Positions 1 through 8,304 of a DNA stretch of 50,345 nucleotides are shown here, piece after piece. Made by a program: the position numbers and the translations under genes. The notes under the pieces were generated by a model, which saw only the letters and a program-made list of their open reading frames with translations, did not search any database and was not told the origin of the DNA. This stretch comes from an uncultured Bacillaceae bacterium (GTDB lineage: Bacteria > Bacillota > Bacilli > Bacillales > Amphibacillaceae), in assembly GCA_937925695.1 (NCBI GenBank), contig CALAMD010000044.1, forward strand, positions 1 through 50,345, written 5' to 3'. Positions within the stretch are counted from its first letter, which is position 1. Each line of letters starts with the position of its first letter.

Positions 1-167
1 GTGAGCAATTATGAGGGTTTATAAGAATTCCACACTATTATCCGATTTACGATAAGATAAACATTATCTATTTATTTGGGGTTTTCCACACGATAATCCG
101 AATACCCGTTATTTTTAGCTTAGCGTATCTCATATAGTATTTCTAGTTTGTGGATATTCATGAAGCA

Positions 168-205
168 AAAAAATGTGGTCATTTCTCATAATGACCACAT
201 TTTTT
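168..205 (-). terminator. Terminator of the opu operon
   Basis: Perfect 16-bp inverted repeat (168-183 and 190-205) with a 6-nt loop, ending in a T run when read on the minus strand. It lies just beyond the stop codon of the substrate-binding protein gene, so it closes the four-gene operon. I see no supported gene in positions 1-167. Confidence 0.88.
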
Positions 206-213
206 GTTTATGA

Positions 214-1116
214 TTATTCTTCAATTAAGCCATTTTCAATGAGGAATTCTCTCGCGACGTCTTCTTCATTTCGCTCTTCGATATCAACTTGGTAGTTGAG
301 TTCTCTAATTGTATCGCTATTAAGAATAGCTGAAAGGGGTTCGAAAATTTCTTCAATCTCCGGATATTTTTCATAGATATCGGTTGTCATTGCTAGCGCA
401 GCATTATATGCCGGGAAGAAACCTTTATCATCTTCGAGAATGACGAGATCAAATTCAATGATGCGTGAATCAGTAGCAGTAGCAACGGAAGCATCTACTT
501 CACCATCATATAGGGCAGAGTATGTTAGACCAAGATCCATTTCATGGATGGAATCATTGGTAAATTCAAATCCATATGTTTCTTCTACACCAGGGATACC
601 ATCTGGACGATTTAGGAATTCAGCATTAGTTGCCATTTTTAATCCACCTGGATTTTCATTTAAATAGGCAGCTAAATCACTCATGGTGACAATTCCTAAT
701 TCCTCAGCATGTTCAGCACGCATAACAATTGCATAAGCATTGTCAATATCATTGAGGTTTGTCCAAATAATGTCGTTTTCTGCTTGATCAATTTCGTTAA
801 GTTTATTAAAAGCTTCAACGCCATCTGCAATTGGCTCTTCACCTAGATAAGTTACCAAACCAGTTCCAACGTAATCCCAAGAAAGATCAACTTGCTTATT
901 TTCTAAAGCCTTTCTCAATGCAGTACTACCCAAGTTACTCTTTTCATCAACAGTAAAACCATTTTCTTCAAGCATAATTGTTGTCAATTTACCTAAAACA
1001 TATTGTTCAGTAAAACCTTTATAACCTACTGTGACTTCTTTTTTATCTCCACCACCACAAGCAACTAAGAAGATTAATACGACAATGCTTAGTGTGGTTA
1101 ATAATCTTTTAAACAT
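214..1116 (-). CDS. Glycine betaine/choline/carnitine-type substrate-binding lipoprotein (OpuBC/OpuCC family)
   Basis: This is the extracellular, membrane-anchored binding protein of a quaternary-ammonium (compatible solute) ABC importer. The N-terminus has a lysine pair, a hydrophobic stretch and a lipobox (LVAC), so Cys20 should be lipidated. The mature part shows the OpuBC/OpuCC/ProX-type fold signatures: an N-terminal VGYKGFTEQYVLG segment, a central GTGLVTYLG segment, and the C-terminal FFPAYNAA segment typical of OpuCC. The length of 300 residues is normal for the family. It is the last gene of a minus-strand operon of permease, ATPase, permease and binding protein, and a strong terminator follows. 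Which solute it binds (betaine, choline, carnitine, or another such as bile acids in related systems) cannot be read from the sequence. Confidence 0.88.
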   Translation of the reverse strand: MFKRLLTTLSIVVLIFLVACGGGDKKEVTVGYKGFTEQYVLGKLTTIMLEENGFTVDEKSNLGSTALRKALENKQVDLSWDYVGTGLVTYLGEEPIADGVEAFNKLNEIDQAENDIIWTNLNDIDNAYAIVMRAEHAEELGIVTMSDLAAYLNENPGGLKMATNAEFLNRPDGIPGVEETYGFEFTNDSIHEMDLGLTYSALYDGEVDASVATATDSRIIEFDLVILEDDKGFFPAYNAALAMTTDIYEKYPEIEEIFEPLSAILNSDTIRELNYQVDIEERNEEDVAREFLIENGLIEE

Positions 1117-1126
1117 GAAATGCCTC

Positions 1127-1879
1127 CTAATTATTATTTGTAACTGATTGTTTAGCTAATCTAATACCTTTTGGTACGATCAAAAATTCTAATCCTTTGC
1201 ATAAGTAGTCTACTAATAGTGCTAATATTGTGAGTGGCACAGCACCTGATAATAGAAAGGCGTTGTCGAACAATTGAATACCAGTAAAGATCCAAACGCC
1301 TAAACCACCGCCACCAATTAAGTAGGCTAAGGCAGCTGTACCTACATTAATCACTAATGATGTGCGAATCCCTGCAAAAATTGAATAAGATGCTTGGGGG
1401 AGCTCGACTTTCCATAATATTTGTAATGGAGTTAACCCCATACCTTTGGCAGCATCTAAAGTCTTTTCATCGACAGAATGAATGCCGGCGATTGTATTTT
1501 GTAGAATAGGTAATAGTGAAAACAGGAAGAGGCCAACAATAGCAGACTTCATACCAATTCCTAAAATACCCATGATTAAGGCTAATACAGCTAAACTAGG
1601 TATCGTTTGTCCCAAATTTACAATATTTACTAATAGCCATTCCCATTTTCGAAACTTAGTACGTGTCAATATAATGCCTAGTGGGATAGCTGTCAAAATA
1701 GCAATTGAGCCAGATATTAACACAATGATGATGTGTTGGGTTAATAAATTTAAAAATCGACTAGGTTCTTGATAAACGTGAATTAATAAATCATTTTTAA
1801 ATATCCAAATGAAAAAAACTATGATGGCGATCCAAAATAGTATTTTAACAGTGAATGCAATTGTTTTATTTTTACTCAT
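1127..1879 (-). CDS. Quaternary-amine ABC transporter permease (OpuCB/OpuCD family)
   Basis: Integral membrane subunit of the importer, with several hydrophobic helices and the binding-protein-dependent permease EAA-like loop (DAAKGMGLTPLQILWKVELP), which contacts the ATPase. The GGGGLG segment near the C-terminus is typical of OpuC permeases. The start was chosen at the ATG preceding SKNKT because AAAGGAGG lies 6 nt upstream. An earlier in-frame TTG would overlap that ribosome binding site. From this start the protein has 250 residues, slightly longer than most family members because of an extra N-terminal hydrophobic segment. It sits 13 nt after the ATPase stop codon, consistent with co-transcription. 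Confidence 0.87.
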   Translation of the reverse strand: MSKNKTIAFTVKILFWIAIIVFFIWIFKNDLLIHVYQEPSRFLNLLTQHIIIVLISGSIAILTAIPLGIILTRTKFRKWEWLLVNIVNLGQTIPSLAVLALIMGILGIGMKSAIVGLFLFSLLPILQNTIAGIHSVDEKTLDAAKGMGLTPLQILWKVELPQASYSIFAGIRTSLVINVGTAALAYLIGGGGLGVWIFTGIQLFDNAFLLSGAVPLTILALLVDYLCKGLEFLIVPKGIRLAKQSVTNNN

Positions 1880-1892
1880 TGATTGCCTCCTT

Positions 1893-2864
1893 TCAAGCAC
1901 CTTTTTGTCCTGCTTTTAGTTGGAGGAACTGTTCAATTTGGTCTATTGTTAACGTGCCAATAGGGCGTTCTTCGATATCGACCACTTTAATTTTTTGGGA
2001 ATTTGTGCTGAGTAGCACTGATAAGGCGTTTCGTAAAGTTGTCTGTTCATGAACAGTTTGTTGTGTTGAACTTACGTTAGTGTCTAATGTGATTGACTCT
2101 AATAGGTCTTTGACTGTATATAAACTCATACTTTTTAAGACACGGTCTTCACCAACAAACTCTGAGACAAATTCATGGCGTGGATGAAGTAAAATATTCG
2201 CAGGTGTATCATATTGGATTAATTCACCATGACGCATGAGAGCAATTTTATCTCCCATTTTTACAGCTTCATCTATGTCGTGGCTGACAAATAAAATTGT
2301 TTTTTGAACTTCCCGTTGAATTTGCAGAAACTCATCTTGCAATCTTGTCCGAATAATTGGGTCTAAAGCTCCGAAGGGTTCATCCATTAACATGATTGGT
2401 GGATCGGCAGCGAGAGCCCGAGCTACACCGATTCTTTGTTGCTGTCCACCAGACAATTGATGGGGATATCTTTTTTTGTATTCGTCAGGATTTAATCCGA
2501 TCAAATCCATAAGATATTGATAACGTTGGCGTTTTTTGACTTTATCCCAACCGAGTAAATTTGGAACGATCATCACATTATCTTCAATCGTCATATTCGG
2601 AAACAGTCCATTACTTTGGATGACGTAGCCCATTTTACGACGCATTTCAATTTTATTAAAATCACGGACGCTTTTACCGTTTAAGACAATGTCGCCTTCG
2701 GTAATCGTCTCTAACTGGTTGACCATCCGAAGTAAAGAAGTTTTACCACAACCAGACGGACCGATTAGGATGACAAATTCACCAGCTTCAATATTAAAAC
2801 TTACATCTTTGACGGCTTTCACATTTCCGTTATAGGTTTTGGATACGTTTTGAAATTTAATCAC
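1893..2864 (-). CDS. Quaternary-amine ABC transporter ATP-binding protein (OpuCA family)
   Basis: Cytoplasmic ATPase that drives solute uptake. Walker A is GPSGCGKTS (about residues 36-44), the signature is LSGGQQQR, Walker B is IMLMDEPFGALDP, and the switch histidine is in SHDIDEA. The last 90 or so residues resemble a single degenerate CBS region. OpuCA proteins usually carry about 380 residues and two CBS domains, so this 323-residue protein has a shortened regulatory tail. In OpuA/OpuC systems the CBS module senses ionic strength, so osmotic gating may be altered; that is an inference. The gene starts with GTG, 6 nt after AAGGAGGT, and its GTGA start overlaps the stop of the upstream permease, pointing to translational coupling. 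Confidence 0.88.
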   Translation of the reverse strand: MIKFQNVSKTYNGNVKAVKDVSFNIEAGEFVILIGPSGCGKTSLLRMVNQLETITEGDIVLNGKSVRDFNKIEMRRKMGYVIQSNGLFPNMTIEDNVMIVPNLLGWDKVKKRQRYQYLMDLIGLNPDEYKKRYPHQLSGGQQQRIGVARALAADPPIMLMDEPFGALDPIIRTRLQDEFLQIQREVQKTILFVSHDIDEAVKMGDKIALMRHGELIQYDTPANILLHPRHEFVSEFVGEDRVLKSMSLYTVKDLLESITLDTNVSSTQQTVHEQTTLRNALSVLLSTNSQKIKVVDIEERPIGTLTIDQIEQFLQLKAGQKGA

Positions 2865-3532
2865 GACGACACCTCCTTGTGTTGGTTTACTTTAATCGGT
2901 GTTAATTTGTTTTGAATCATTTTGAGAATAGTGTCTACGACAATGGCAAGTATCGAGACAGATATGGCTCCTACAATAACCATTGTTGAGTTCGTTCGAC
3001 TAATTCCCTGGTTTATTAACACACCAAGTCCACCTGCACCGATAAAAGCAGCAATGGCACCAATACCAATATTTAACACAGTTGCTGTTCTAATACCGGC
3101 CATGATGAGTGGCATGGCATTGGGAATTTCTACTTTAAGTAATCGTTGCCAAGTTGACATGCCTATTCCGTTCGCAGCATCGCGAATATTTGGATCAAGA
3201 TTATTAATGCCTGCATACGTATTACGAATAATTGGTAATTGAGAATAAAGCACCAGAGCAATAAAGGCTGGTAGAAAACCAATGCCTTGTCCGATTGTTG
3301 AGAGAATAGGGATCATAATCCCCAAAAGAGCGATACTAGGTATCGTCATTATGATGGATGCAATTTGAAGGACTAAGTCAGCTAAATCCTCGTTCGTTGT
3401 TAAATAAATACCTAGGGGAACGCCAATTAATATAGCGACTATCGTTGAAAGACCAACTAGGTTGATATGTTCTATTGTAAACTCTATGATGTCAGGGAAA
3501 TTCCGAATAAAGTAATTGATGATATCTTGAAT
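2861..3532 (-). CDS. Quaternary-amine ABC transporter permease, probable AUU start
   Basis: First gene of the solute importer operon. The protein has the OpuC permease layout: about five membrane segments, an EAA-type loop (DAANGIGMSTWQRLLKVEIP), and FIGAGGLG near the C-terminus. The first in-frame ATG is at 3349, but translation of the open frame upstream gives a normal family N-terminus (a short amphipathic piece, then LVGLSTIVAILIGVPLGIYL) that the family requires. The frame is open back to a stop at 3554-3556 and contains no ATG, GTG or TTG upstream of 3349. An ATT at 3530-3532 sits 9 nt after a perfect AGGAGG and gives 223 residues, matching usual lengths of 217-229. I therefore annotate an AUU start; an error in the assembled sequence is the alternative. 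Confidence 0.78.
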   Translation of the reverse strand: MQDIINYFIRNFPDIIEFTIEHINLVGLSTIVAILIGVPLGIYLTTNEDLADLVLQIASIIMTIPSIALLGIMIPILSTIGQGIGFLPAFIALVLYSQLPIIRNTYAGINNLDPNIRDAANGIGMSTWQRLLKVEIPNAMPLIMAGIRTATVLNIGIGAIAAFIGAGGLGVLINQGISRTNSTMVIVGAISVSILAIVVDTILKMIQNKLTPIKVNQHKEVSS

Positions 3533-3680
3533 AAGCCCACACCTCCTTGTTAATTATGTATTAACAACGGGTAGAAAAGAAACTAACATTTTTCATGATA
3601 ACACAATAAATAAAAGATGCAAATTGGTTAACTGTTAATATTCTCAAAGTATATTCGATTCATACTTGAAAAATTGGCAT

Positions 3681-3716
3681 AAAAAAACTCTATTTCTCAG
3701 CTGAGAAATAGAGTTT
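3681..3716 (-). terminator. Terminator of the ABC exporter operon
   Basis: Perfect 16-bp palindromic stem (3685-3700 with 3701-3716) followed on the minus strand by a run of T. It sits just past the stop of the second exporter gene. Between this point and the opu permease start (3533-3680) I see only presumed promoter sequence. Confidence 0.88.
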
Positions 3717-3723
3717 ATCTAGT

Positions 3724-5577
3724 TTAGCCAGCCATGCTAGTTGAAAATTGACTGTTGTATAAATCAGCGTAAAAACCATTCTGTTCTAATAGTTCTTCAT
3801 GTGTCCCTTGTTCAATCACTTTACCTGCGTTCATTACGAGGATGACATCAGCATTTTGGATTGTAGATAGACGGTGGGCAATAACAAAACTAGTTCTATC
3901 CTTCATCAAGTCATTCATCGCTTGCTGAATGAAGACTTCTGTTCGGGTATCAACGCTTGATGTTGCTTCATCCAAGATCAAAATAGCTGGATCTTTTAAA
4001 ATAGCTCTAGCAATGGTAAGTAATTGTTTTTGTCCTTGGGAAATATTTGATGCCTCTTCATTTAAGATCGTGTCATATCCATCAGGGAGTGTTCGAATAA
4101 ACTGGTCAGCACGAGCTGCCTTAGCTGCAGCGATAATTTCTTCTTCAGTCGCATCCTTTTTACCATAAGCGATGTTATCTTTAATTGTTCCATTGAACAG
4201 CCACGTATCTTGAAGCACCATCCCAAACATTTCCCGTAACTGACTTCGTGACATATCTTTTATATCAATGCCATCAATCGTTATTTTCCCACCTTTAAGT
4301 TCATAAAAACGCATGAGTAAATTGATTAACGTTGTTTTTCCTGCACCCGTTGGTCCAACGATTGCCACAGTTTGTCCAGGAGAAACTTGGATATTCATGT
4401 TTTCGATTAATAAATCATCACCATAGCCAAAATCAATGTTATCGAAAGTAACAGCACCAAGTGGCTTGTTTATTTCTGCAACAGGAGTTTCTTTTGTTTC
4501 TTCTTCCTCGTCTAGTAATTCAAACACACGTTCAGCAGCGGCGATTGTAGCTTGAATAATATTGGCGATATTAGCGGTTTGAGTTATCGGTTGGGTAAAC
4601 TGTCTTGCATACGTAATAAAGGCTTGGATGTCACCGACGGAAATACTACGCTGAATAACAAGGATACCGCCGACAATACTAATCAGCACATAACTTAAGT
4701 TACCAATAAAACCCATAACCGGATAAATAATTCCTGAAATAAACTGGGCGCTACGTCCTGCATCATACAGTTCTTCGTTGCGATCATTAAACTCTTCTAA
4801 AGCTTTCTTTTCTTGACCAAAGACTTTCATGACAGCATGACCTGTATACATTTCTTCTATATGTCCATTTAAGCTACCTAATGATTTTTGTTGGTTGGCA
4901 AAATAAGTTTGCGATTTTTGGATAATCGGTCTAATCACAAAAATAGACAATGGCAAACTGATTAAAGCAATTATTGTTAATAAAGGACTAATGATCAACA
5001 TCATTATGATAATCCCGACAATTGTAACGATGGAAGTAATAAACTGGGTGATACTCTGTTGTAGGGTACCAGCAATTGTATCAAGATCATTTGTTACCCG
5101 ACTAAGTGTATCCCCGTGAGCATGACTATCGTAATATTTCAGAGGTAGCTTCTCTAATTTAGCAAATACATCTTCCCGTAGATCATAGACGGTCGTTTGG
5201 GCAACACTTGCCATCGTATATTGTTGGATAAAAGCAAATAAACTACTAAAAATATATAAAATGGCTAGAAAAAGCAAGAGTTGACCGACTTTTGTAAAAT
5301 CAATTCCACCACCAGGAATACCTTGAAATTTAGCATAGGCTCCTTCGAAAACTTCAGTAATCGCATTTCCCATAATAAAAGGTCCGATAATGGAAAAAAT
5401 CGTACTAAAAATAGCAGCAAAGAAAACAATCAATAGACGACTTTTCATTGGTTTTAAATATAGAAGCAGTCGGCGGAAGGTACCTTTGAAATCCTTGACT
5501 TTTTCGCCTGGAATAGATGGGGTATGTTTGCCTTTTCTTATTCTTTTCTCTTTCTTGTCTACTTTTTCATGACTCAT
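3724..5577 (-). CDS. ABC exporter half-transporter, catalytically complete subunit (YfiC/LmrD-like)
   Basis: Type I ABC exporter subunit: an N-terminal membrane domain of six helices (about residues 40-340), then a nucleotide-binding domain. Walker A is GPTGAGKTT, the signature is ISQGQKQ (a variant of LSGGQ), Walker B is ILILDEATSSVD with the catalytic glutamate present, and the switch histidine is in VIAHRLSTI. The N-terminus is a lysine/arginine-rich cytoplasmic extension. The start overlaps the stop of the preceding gene by ATGA, so the two halves are coupled and presumably form a heterodimer. In pairs such as BmrCD or LmrCD this type carries the canonical ATP site's catalytic glutamate. 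The substrate (drug, lipid or peptide) is unknown. Confidence 0.88.
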   Translation of the reverse strand: MSHEKVDKKEKRIRKGKHTPSIPGEKVKDFKGTFRRLLLYLKPMKSRLLIVFFAAIFSTIFSIIGPFIMGNAITEVFEGAYAKFQGIPGGGIDFTKVGQLLLFLAILYIFSSLFAFIQQYTMASVAQTTVYDLREDVFAKLEKLPLKYYDSHAHGDTLSRVTNDLDTIAGTLQQSITQFITSIVTIVGIIIMMLIISPLLTIIALISLPLSIFVIRPIIQKSQTYFANQQKSLGSLNGHIEEMYTGHAVMKVFGQEKKALEEFNDRNEELYDAGRSAQFISGIIYPVMGFIGNLSYVLISIVGGILVIQRSISVGDIQAFITYARQFTQPITQTANIANIIQATIAAAERVFELLDEEEETKETPVAEINKPLGAVTFDNIDFGYGDDLLIENMNIQVSPGQTVAIVGPTGAGKTTLINLLMRFYELKGGKITIDGIDIKDMSRSQLREMFGMVLQDTWLFNGTIKDNIAYGKKDATEEEIIAAAKAARADQFIRTLPDGYDTILNEEASNISQGQKQLLTIARAILKDPAILILDEATSSVDTRTEVFIQQAMNDLMKDRTSFVIAHRLSTIQNADVILVMNAGKVIEQGTHEELLEQNGFYADLYNSQFSTSMAG

Positions 5578-7298
5578 GCAATTTCCCCCTCTCCTAGTTG
5601 TGAGGTGACGATCTCACGATAAACTTCATTATCGGCTAATAATTGATCATGGGTTCCAATACCGGCAATCCGACCATGGTCTAATACAATAATTTGATCG
5701 GCATCAACAATAGAACTGACTCGTTGGGCAACAATAATTACTGTTGCTTGTTTCGTTTCTTCTTTTAAAGCTTGTCTAAGTTTAGCATCTGTTTGATAAT
5801 CAAGGGCTGAAAAACTATCGTCAAATATATAAATATCCGGTTTTCGTACTAAGGCTCGGGCAATAGAAATGCGTTGCTTTTGTCCACCAGATAAATTAGC
5901 GCCACCTTGATCAATCATCGTGTCATAACCGTCTTCCATTTTTTCAATAAAATCGGCTGCTTGGGCAATTTTTGCTGCATGCTTGATTTCTTCTAGTGTT
6001 GCATCCTCTTTTCCAAAACGAATATTATCGGCAATGGTTCCTGAAAATAGTAACGCCTTTTGAGGAACAAAGCCAATCTTGGAACGGATCTCTTCTTGGG
6101 ATGTTTGCCGTATGTCAACACCATTAATCCGTATTGTTCCGCTAGTTAAATTATAAAATCGCGGAATTAAATGAACCAATGTTGACTTACCAGATCCTGT
6201 TCCACCGATAATTGCCGTGACTTCGCCAGGCTTGGCAGTAAAATGTATGTCTTTTAATACAGGTTCTTCAGCACCCGGATAAGTAAAGGTAACATGTTCA
6301 AAGGATAATAAACCACGTTGTCGATCAGCTTTTTCATTGCCTTCATCAAAGATGGTCGGTTGTAATGATAATACTTCATTGATACGATTTGCTGATACAC
6401 TTGCTCTTGGAATCATAATTAACATGATCGATGCCATTAATAAAGAGAACATAATATGCATGACGTATTGGATAAAAGCCATGAGATCACCGATTTGCAT
6501 ACTTCCGTGATCAATTCTTATCCCACCAAACCAGATAATTGAGACGATAGCCATATTCATTAATAGCATCATCACCGGCATGGCAAAAGCCATAATTTTA
6601 TTAACCTTTATTGATACATCGGTTAAGTCTTTATTAGCGTGTTGGAGTCGTTTTTTCTCGTCTTGTTCACGGTTAAACGCGCGAATGACACGAATACCGG
6701 TTAGGTTTTCACGCATGACTAAATTTAAGCGATCAAGCTTTTTCTGAACCGCTTTGAATAGAGGCATGCCTTTTCTGAAGATGATGAAGATAGCCGTGGC
6801 TAAGAAAGGCAAAATAACTAAAATAATTAATGAAAGTTTGGCATCCTTGGACACAGCCATAATGATGCCACCGATCATCATTAACGGAGCCATAATAACC
6901 ATACGTAATGCCATGAGGACGACTTGTTGAATTTGCATAATATCATTTGTAGTCCTAGTGATTAAGGATGCTGTACCAATTTCGTCAATTTCTTGTAATG
7001 AAAATTTTTGGACATGCATGAACACTTTTCGTCGCAGGTCACGACCAAGACCCATGGATACAATGGATGAGTAGTAACTTGCTGCAACAGATACGCCTAC
7101 TCCTAAAGCGGCAATAAACAGCATCAATCCGCCCATTTTCCAAATGTAGCGGATATCTCCTAATACGACGCCATTATCAACAATGTCACCCATCAGGGTT
7201 GGTAAATATAATTCCGACATCGCTTGTAGAAATATGAGAATAAAGACAAGTAATAGAAACCATTTATATGTTCGTAAATGCTTTAAAACGTTTATCAT
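5574..7298 (-). CDS. ABC exporter half-transporter, degenerate-site subunit (YfiB/LmrC-like)
   Basis: Partner of the downstream exporter gene. It has a six-helix membrane domain followed by a nucleotide-binding domain with Walker A GGTGSGKST and an intact LSGGQKQR signature. The Walker B glutamate is replaced by aspartate (IYIFDDSFSALD) and the switch histidine by glutamine (VAQRVSSI). These two changes are the known hallmark of the non-hydrolysing site in heterodimeric exporters such as BmrC/BmrD and TM287/288. The length of 574 residues is normal. It is the first gene of a two-gene minus-strand operon. I see no adjacent regulator, so the inducing substrate is unknown. Confidence 0.88.
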   Translation of the reverse strand: MINVLKHLRTYKWFLLLVFILIFLQAMSELYLPTLMGDIVDNGVVLGDIRYIWKMGGLMLFIAALGVGVSVAASYYSSIVSMGLGRDLRRKVFMHVQKFSLQEIDEIGTASLITRTTNDIMQIQQVVLMALRMVIMAPLMMIGGIIMAVSKDAKLSLIILVILPFLATAIFIIFRKGMPLFKAVQKKLDRLNLVMRENLTGIRVIRAFNREQDEKKRLQHANKDLTDVSIKVNKIMAFAMPVMMLLMNMAIVSIIWFGGIRIDHGSMQIGDLMAFIQYVMHIMFSLLMASIMLIMIPRASVSANRINEVLSLQPTIFDEGNEKADRQRGLLSFEHVTFTYPGAEEPVLKDIHFTAKPGEVTAIIGGTGSGKSTLVHLIPRFYNLTSGTIRINGVDIRQTSQEEIRSKIGFVPQKALLFSGTIADNIRFGKEDATLEEIKHAAKIAQAADFIEKMEDGYDTMIDQGGANLSGGQKQRISIARALVRKPDIYIFDDSFSALDYQTDAKLRQALKEETKQATVIIVAQRVSSIVDADQIIVLDHGRIAGIGTHDQLLADNEVYREIVTSQLGEGEIA

Positions 7299-7755
7299 AA
7301 CAATCCCTTCCTTATTTATATATGGGATACGACTTGAACAAGAAGTTATGCGTCAACAAATGAACCGATGTATTTCAGATCACTTTTGAACATTTTACCC
7401 ATAGTCATTCTTAAAGTCAATATACTGCTAAATCATAGTTATGCACAAGAAAACAGTAAATTAATGAAATTGTTAACGGGTTAAAGGCGTATTGTGGATA
7501 ACATAGGTTCAAATCCCTTACTTTCAGCTGTTTTTACACAGCTTACCCACAATATATTATAAAAAAGTTTACTTTAAAAACAGTGATAATTGAATAATAT
7601 CCACAATATCCACAGGCAAATCCACAGATACCCACAAGCTTGAAAAAATAATGAAACAACCGCTAAATAAATCTGAAAATTATGGGAATATATAAAATAC
7701 AATTTACTTATGATATACTAATTCTGTAAAAACATTATCGGGGAGGATAAAAACG
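7299..7755. promoter_or_regulatory. Divergent intergenic region with a cluster of DnaA-box-like sequences
   Basis: This 457-bp gap between the exporter operon and lemA holds no supported gene. It contains one perfect DnaA-box (TTATCCACA, read on the minus strand, 7493-7501) and TTACCCACA at 7543-7551. Two abutting ATATCCACA copies follow at 7597-7605 and 7606-7614, then AAATCCACA at 7618-7626 and ATACCCACA at 7628-7636. The last four lie in 40 bp, all on the plus strand, spaced 9-12 bp apart. A TATACT hexamer at 7714-7719 is a candidate -10 for lemA. Box matching is seen directly; DnaA binding is inferred. Confidence 0.5.
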
Positions 7756-8301
7756 ATGGCGATATTTATTATTATTGGGTTAGTCGTCCTAATTGGCTTA
7801 TATGTCATGGTTACATACAACTCACTTATTAAATTAAGAACGTGGGTTGATGAGTCTTGGAGTCAAATCGATGTCCAACTGAAACGACGTCATGATCTCA
7901 TTCCTAACTTAGTTAACACGGTAAAAGGTTATGCGAAACATGAACAAGAAACCCTTGAAAAAGTCATTCAAGCACGTAATCAGTTGATCAACGGTACACC
8001 TCAAGAACGAATTGAAGCAGATAATCAAATTCAAGGAGCATTAAAATCAATTTTTGCACTATCGGAATCATATCCTGAATTAAAAGCAAATCAAAACTTC
8101 TTAAACTTACAAGAAGAATTAACAACGACAGAAAATAAAGTGGCCTACTCAAGACAGCTATTTAATAAAACGGTTGCAGATTACAATATTAAACGGGCAA
8201 CATTCCCGTCCAATATTGTGGCTAATATGTTTAATTTTACCGAAAAAGAAATGCTTCAAATTCCAGAGGAAGATCGGGAAGTACCATCAGTAGAGTTTTA
8301 A
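7756..8301 (+). CDS. lemA: LemA family membrane protein
   Basis: LemA proteins are small membrane-anchored coiled-coil proteins of poorly known function, very often encoded beside the HtpX protease as here. The N-terminal 20 residues form one membrane helix. The rest is helical and carries the family motifs WSQIDVQLKRRHDLIPNLVN and the C-terminal FNKTVADYN. The length of 181 residues is typical. The ribosome binding site GGGGAGG precedes the ATG. The stop is only a few bases from the htpX start, so the two are one operon; a role in membrane protein quality control with HtpX is inferred from that pairing. Confidence 0.93.
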   Translation: MAIFIIIGLVVLIGLYVMVTYNSLIKLRTWVDESWSQIDVQLKRRHDLIPNLVNTVKGYAKHEQETLEKVIQARNQLINGTPQERIEADNQIQGALKSIFALSESYPELKANQNFLNLQEELTTTENKVAYSRQLFNKTVADYNIKRATFPSNIVANMFNFTEKEMLQIPEEDREVPSVEF

Positions 8302-8304
8302 TGG

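Noticed and set aside
3538..3540. GTG as start for the opu permease
   Set aside because: It is out of frame with the permease and its frame meets a stop within about 20 codons.
7493..7636. Chromosomal origin oriC
   Set aside because: No dnaA, dnaN, rpmH or other origin genes are nearby and no clear AT-rich unwinding element was recognised.
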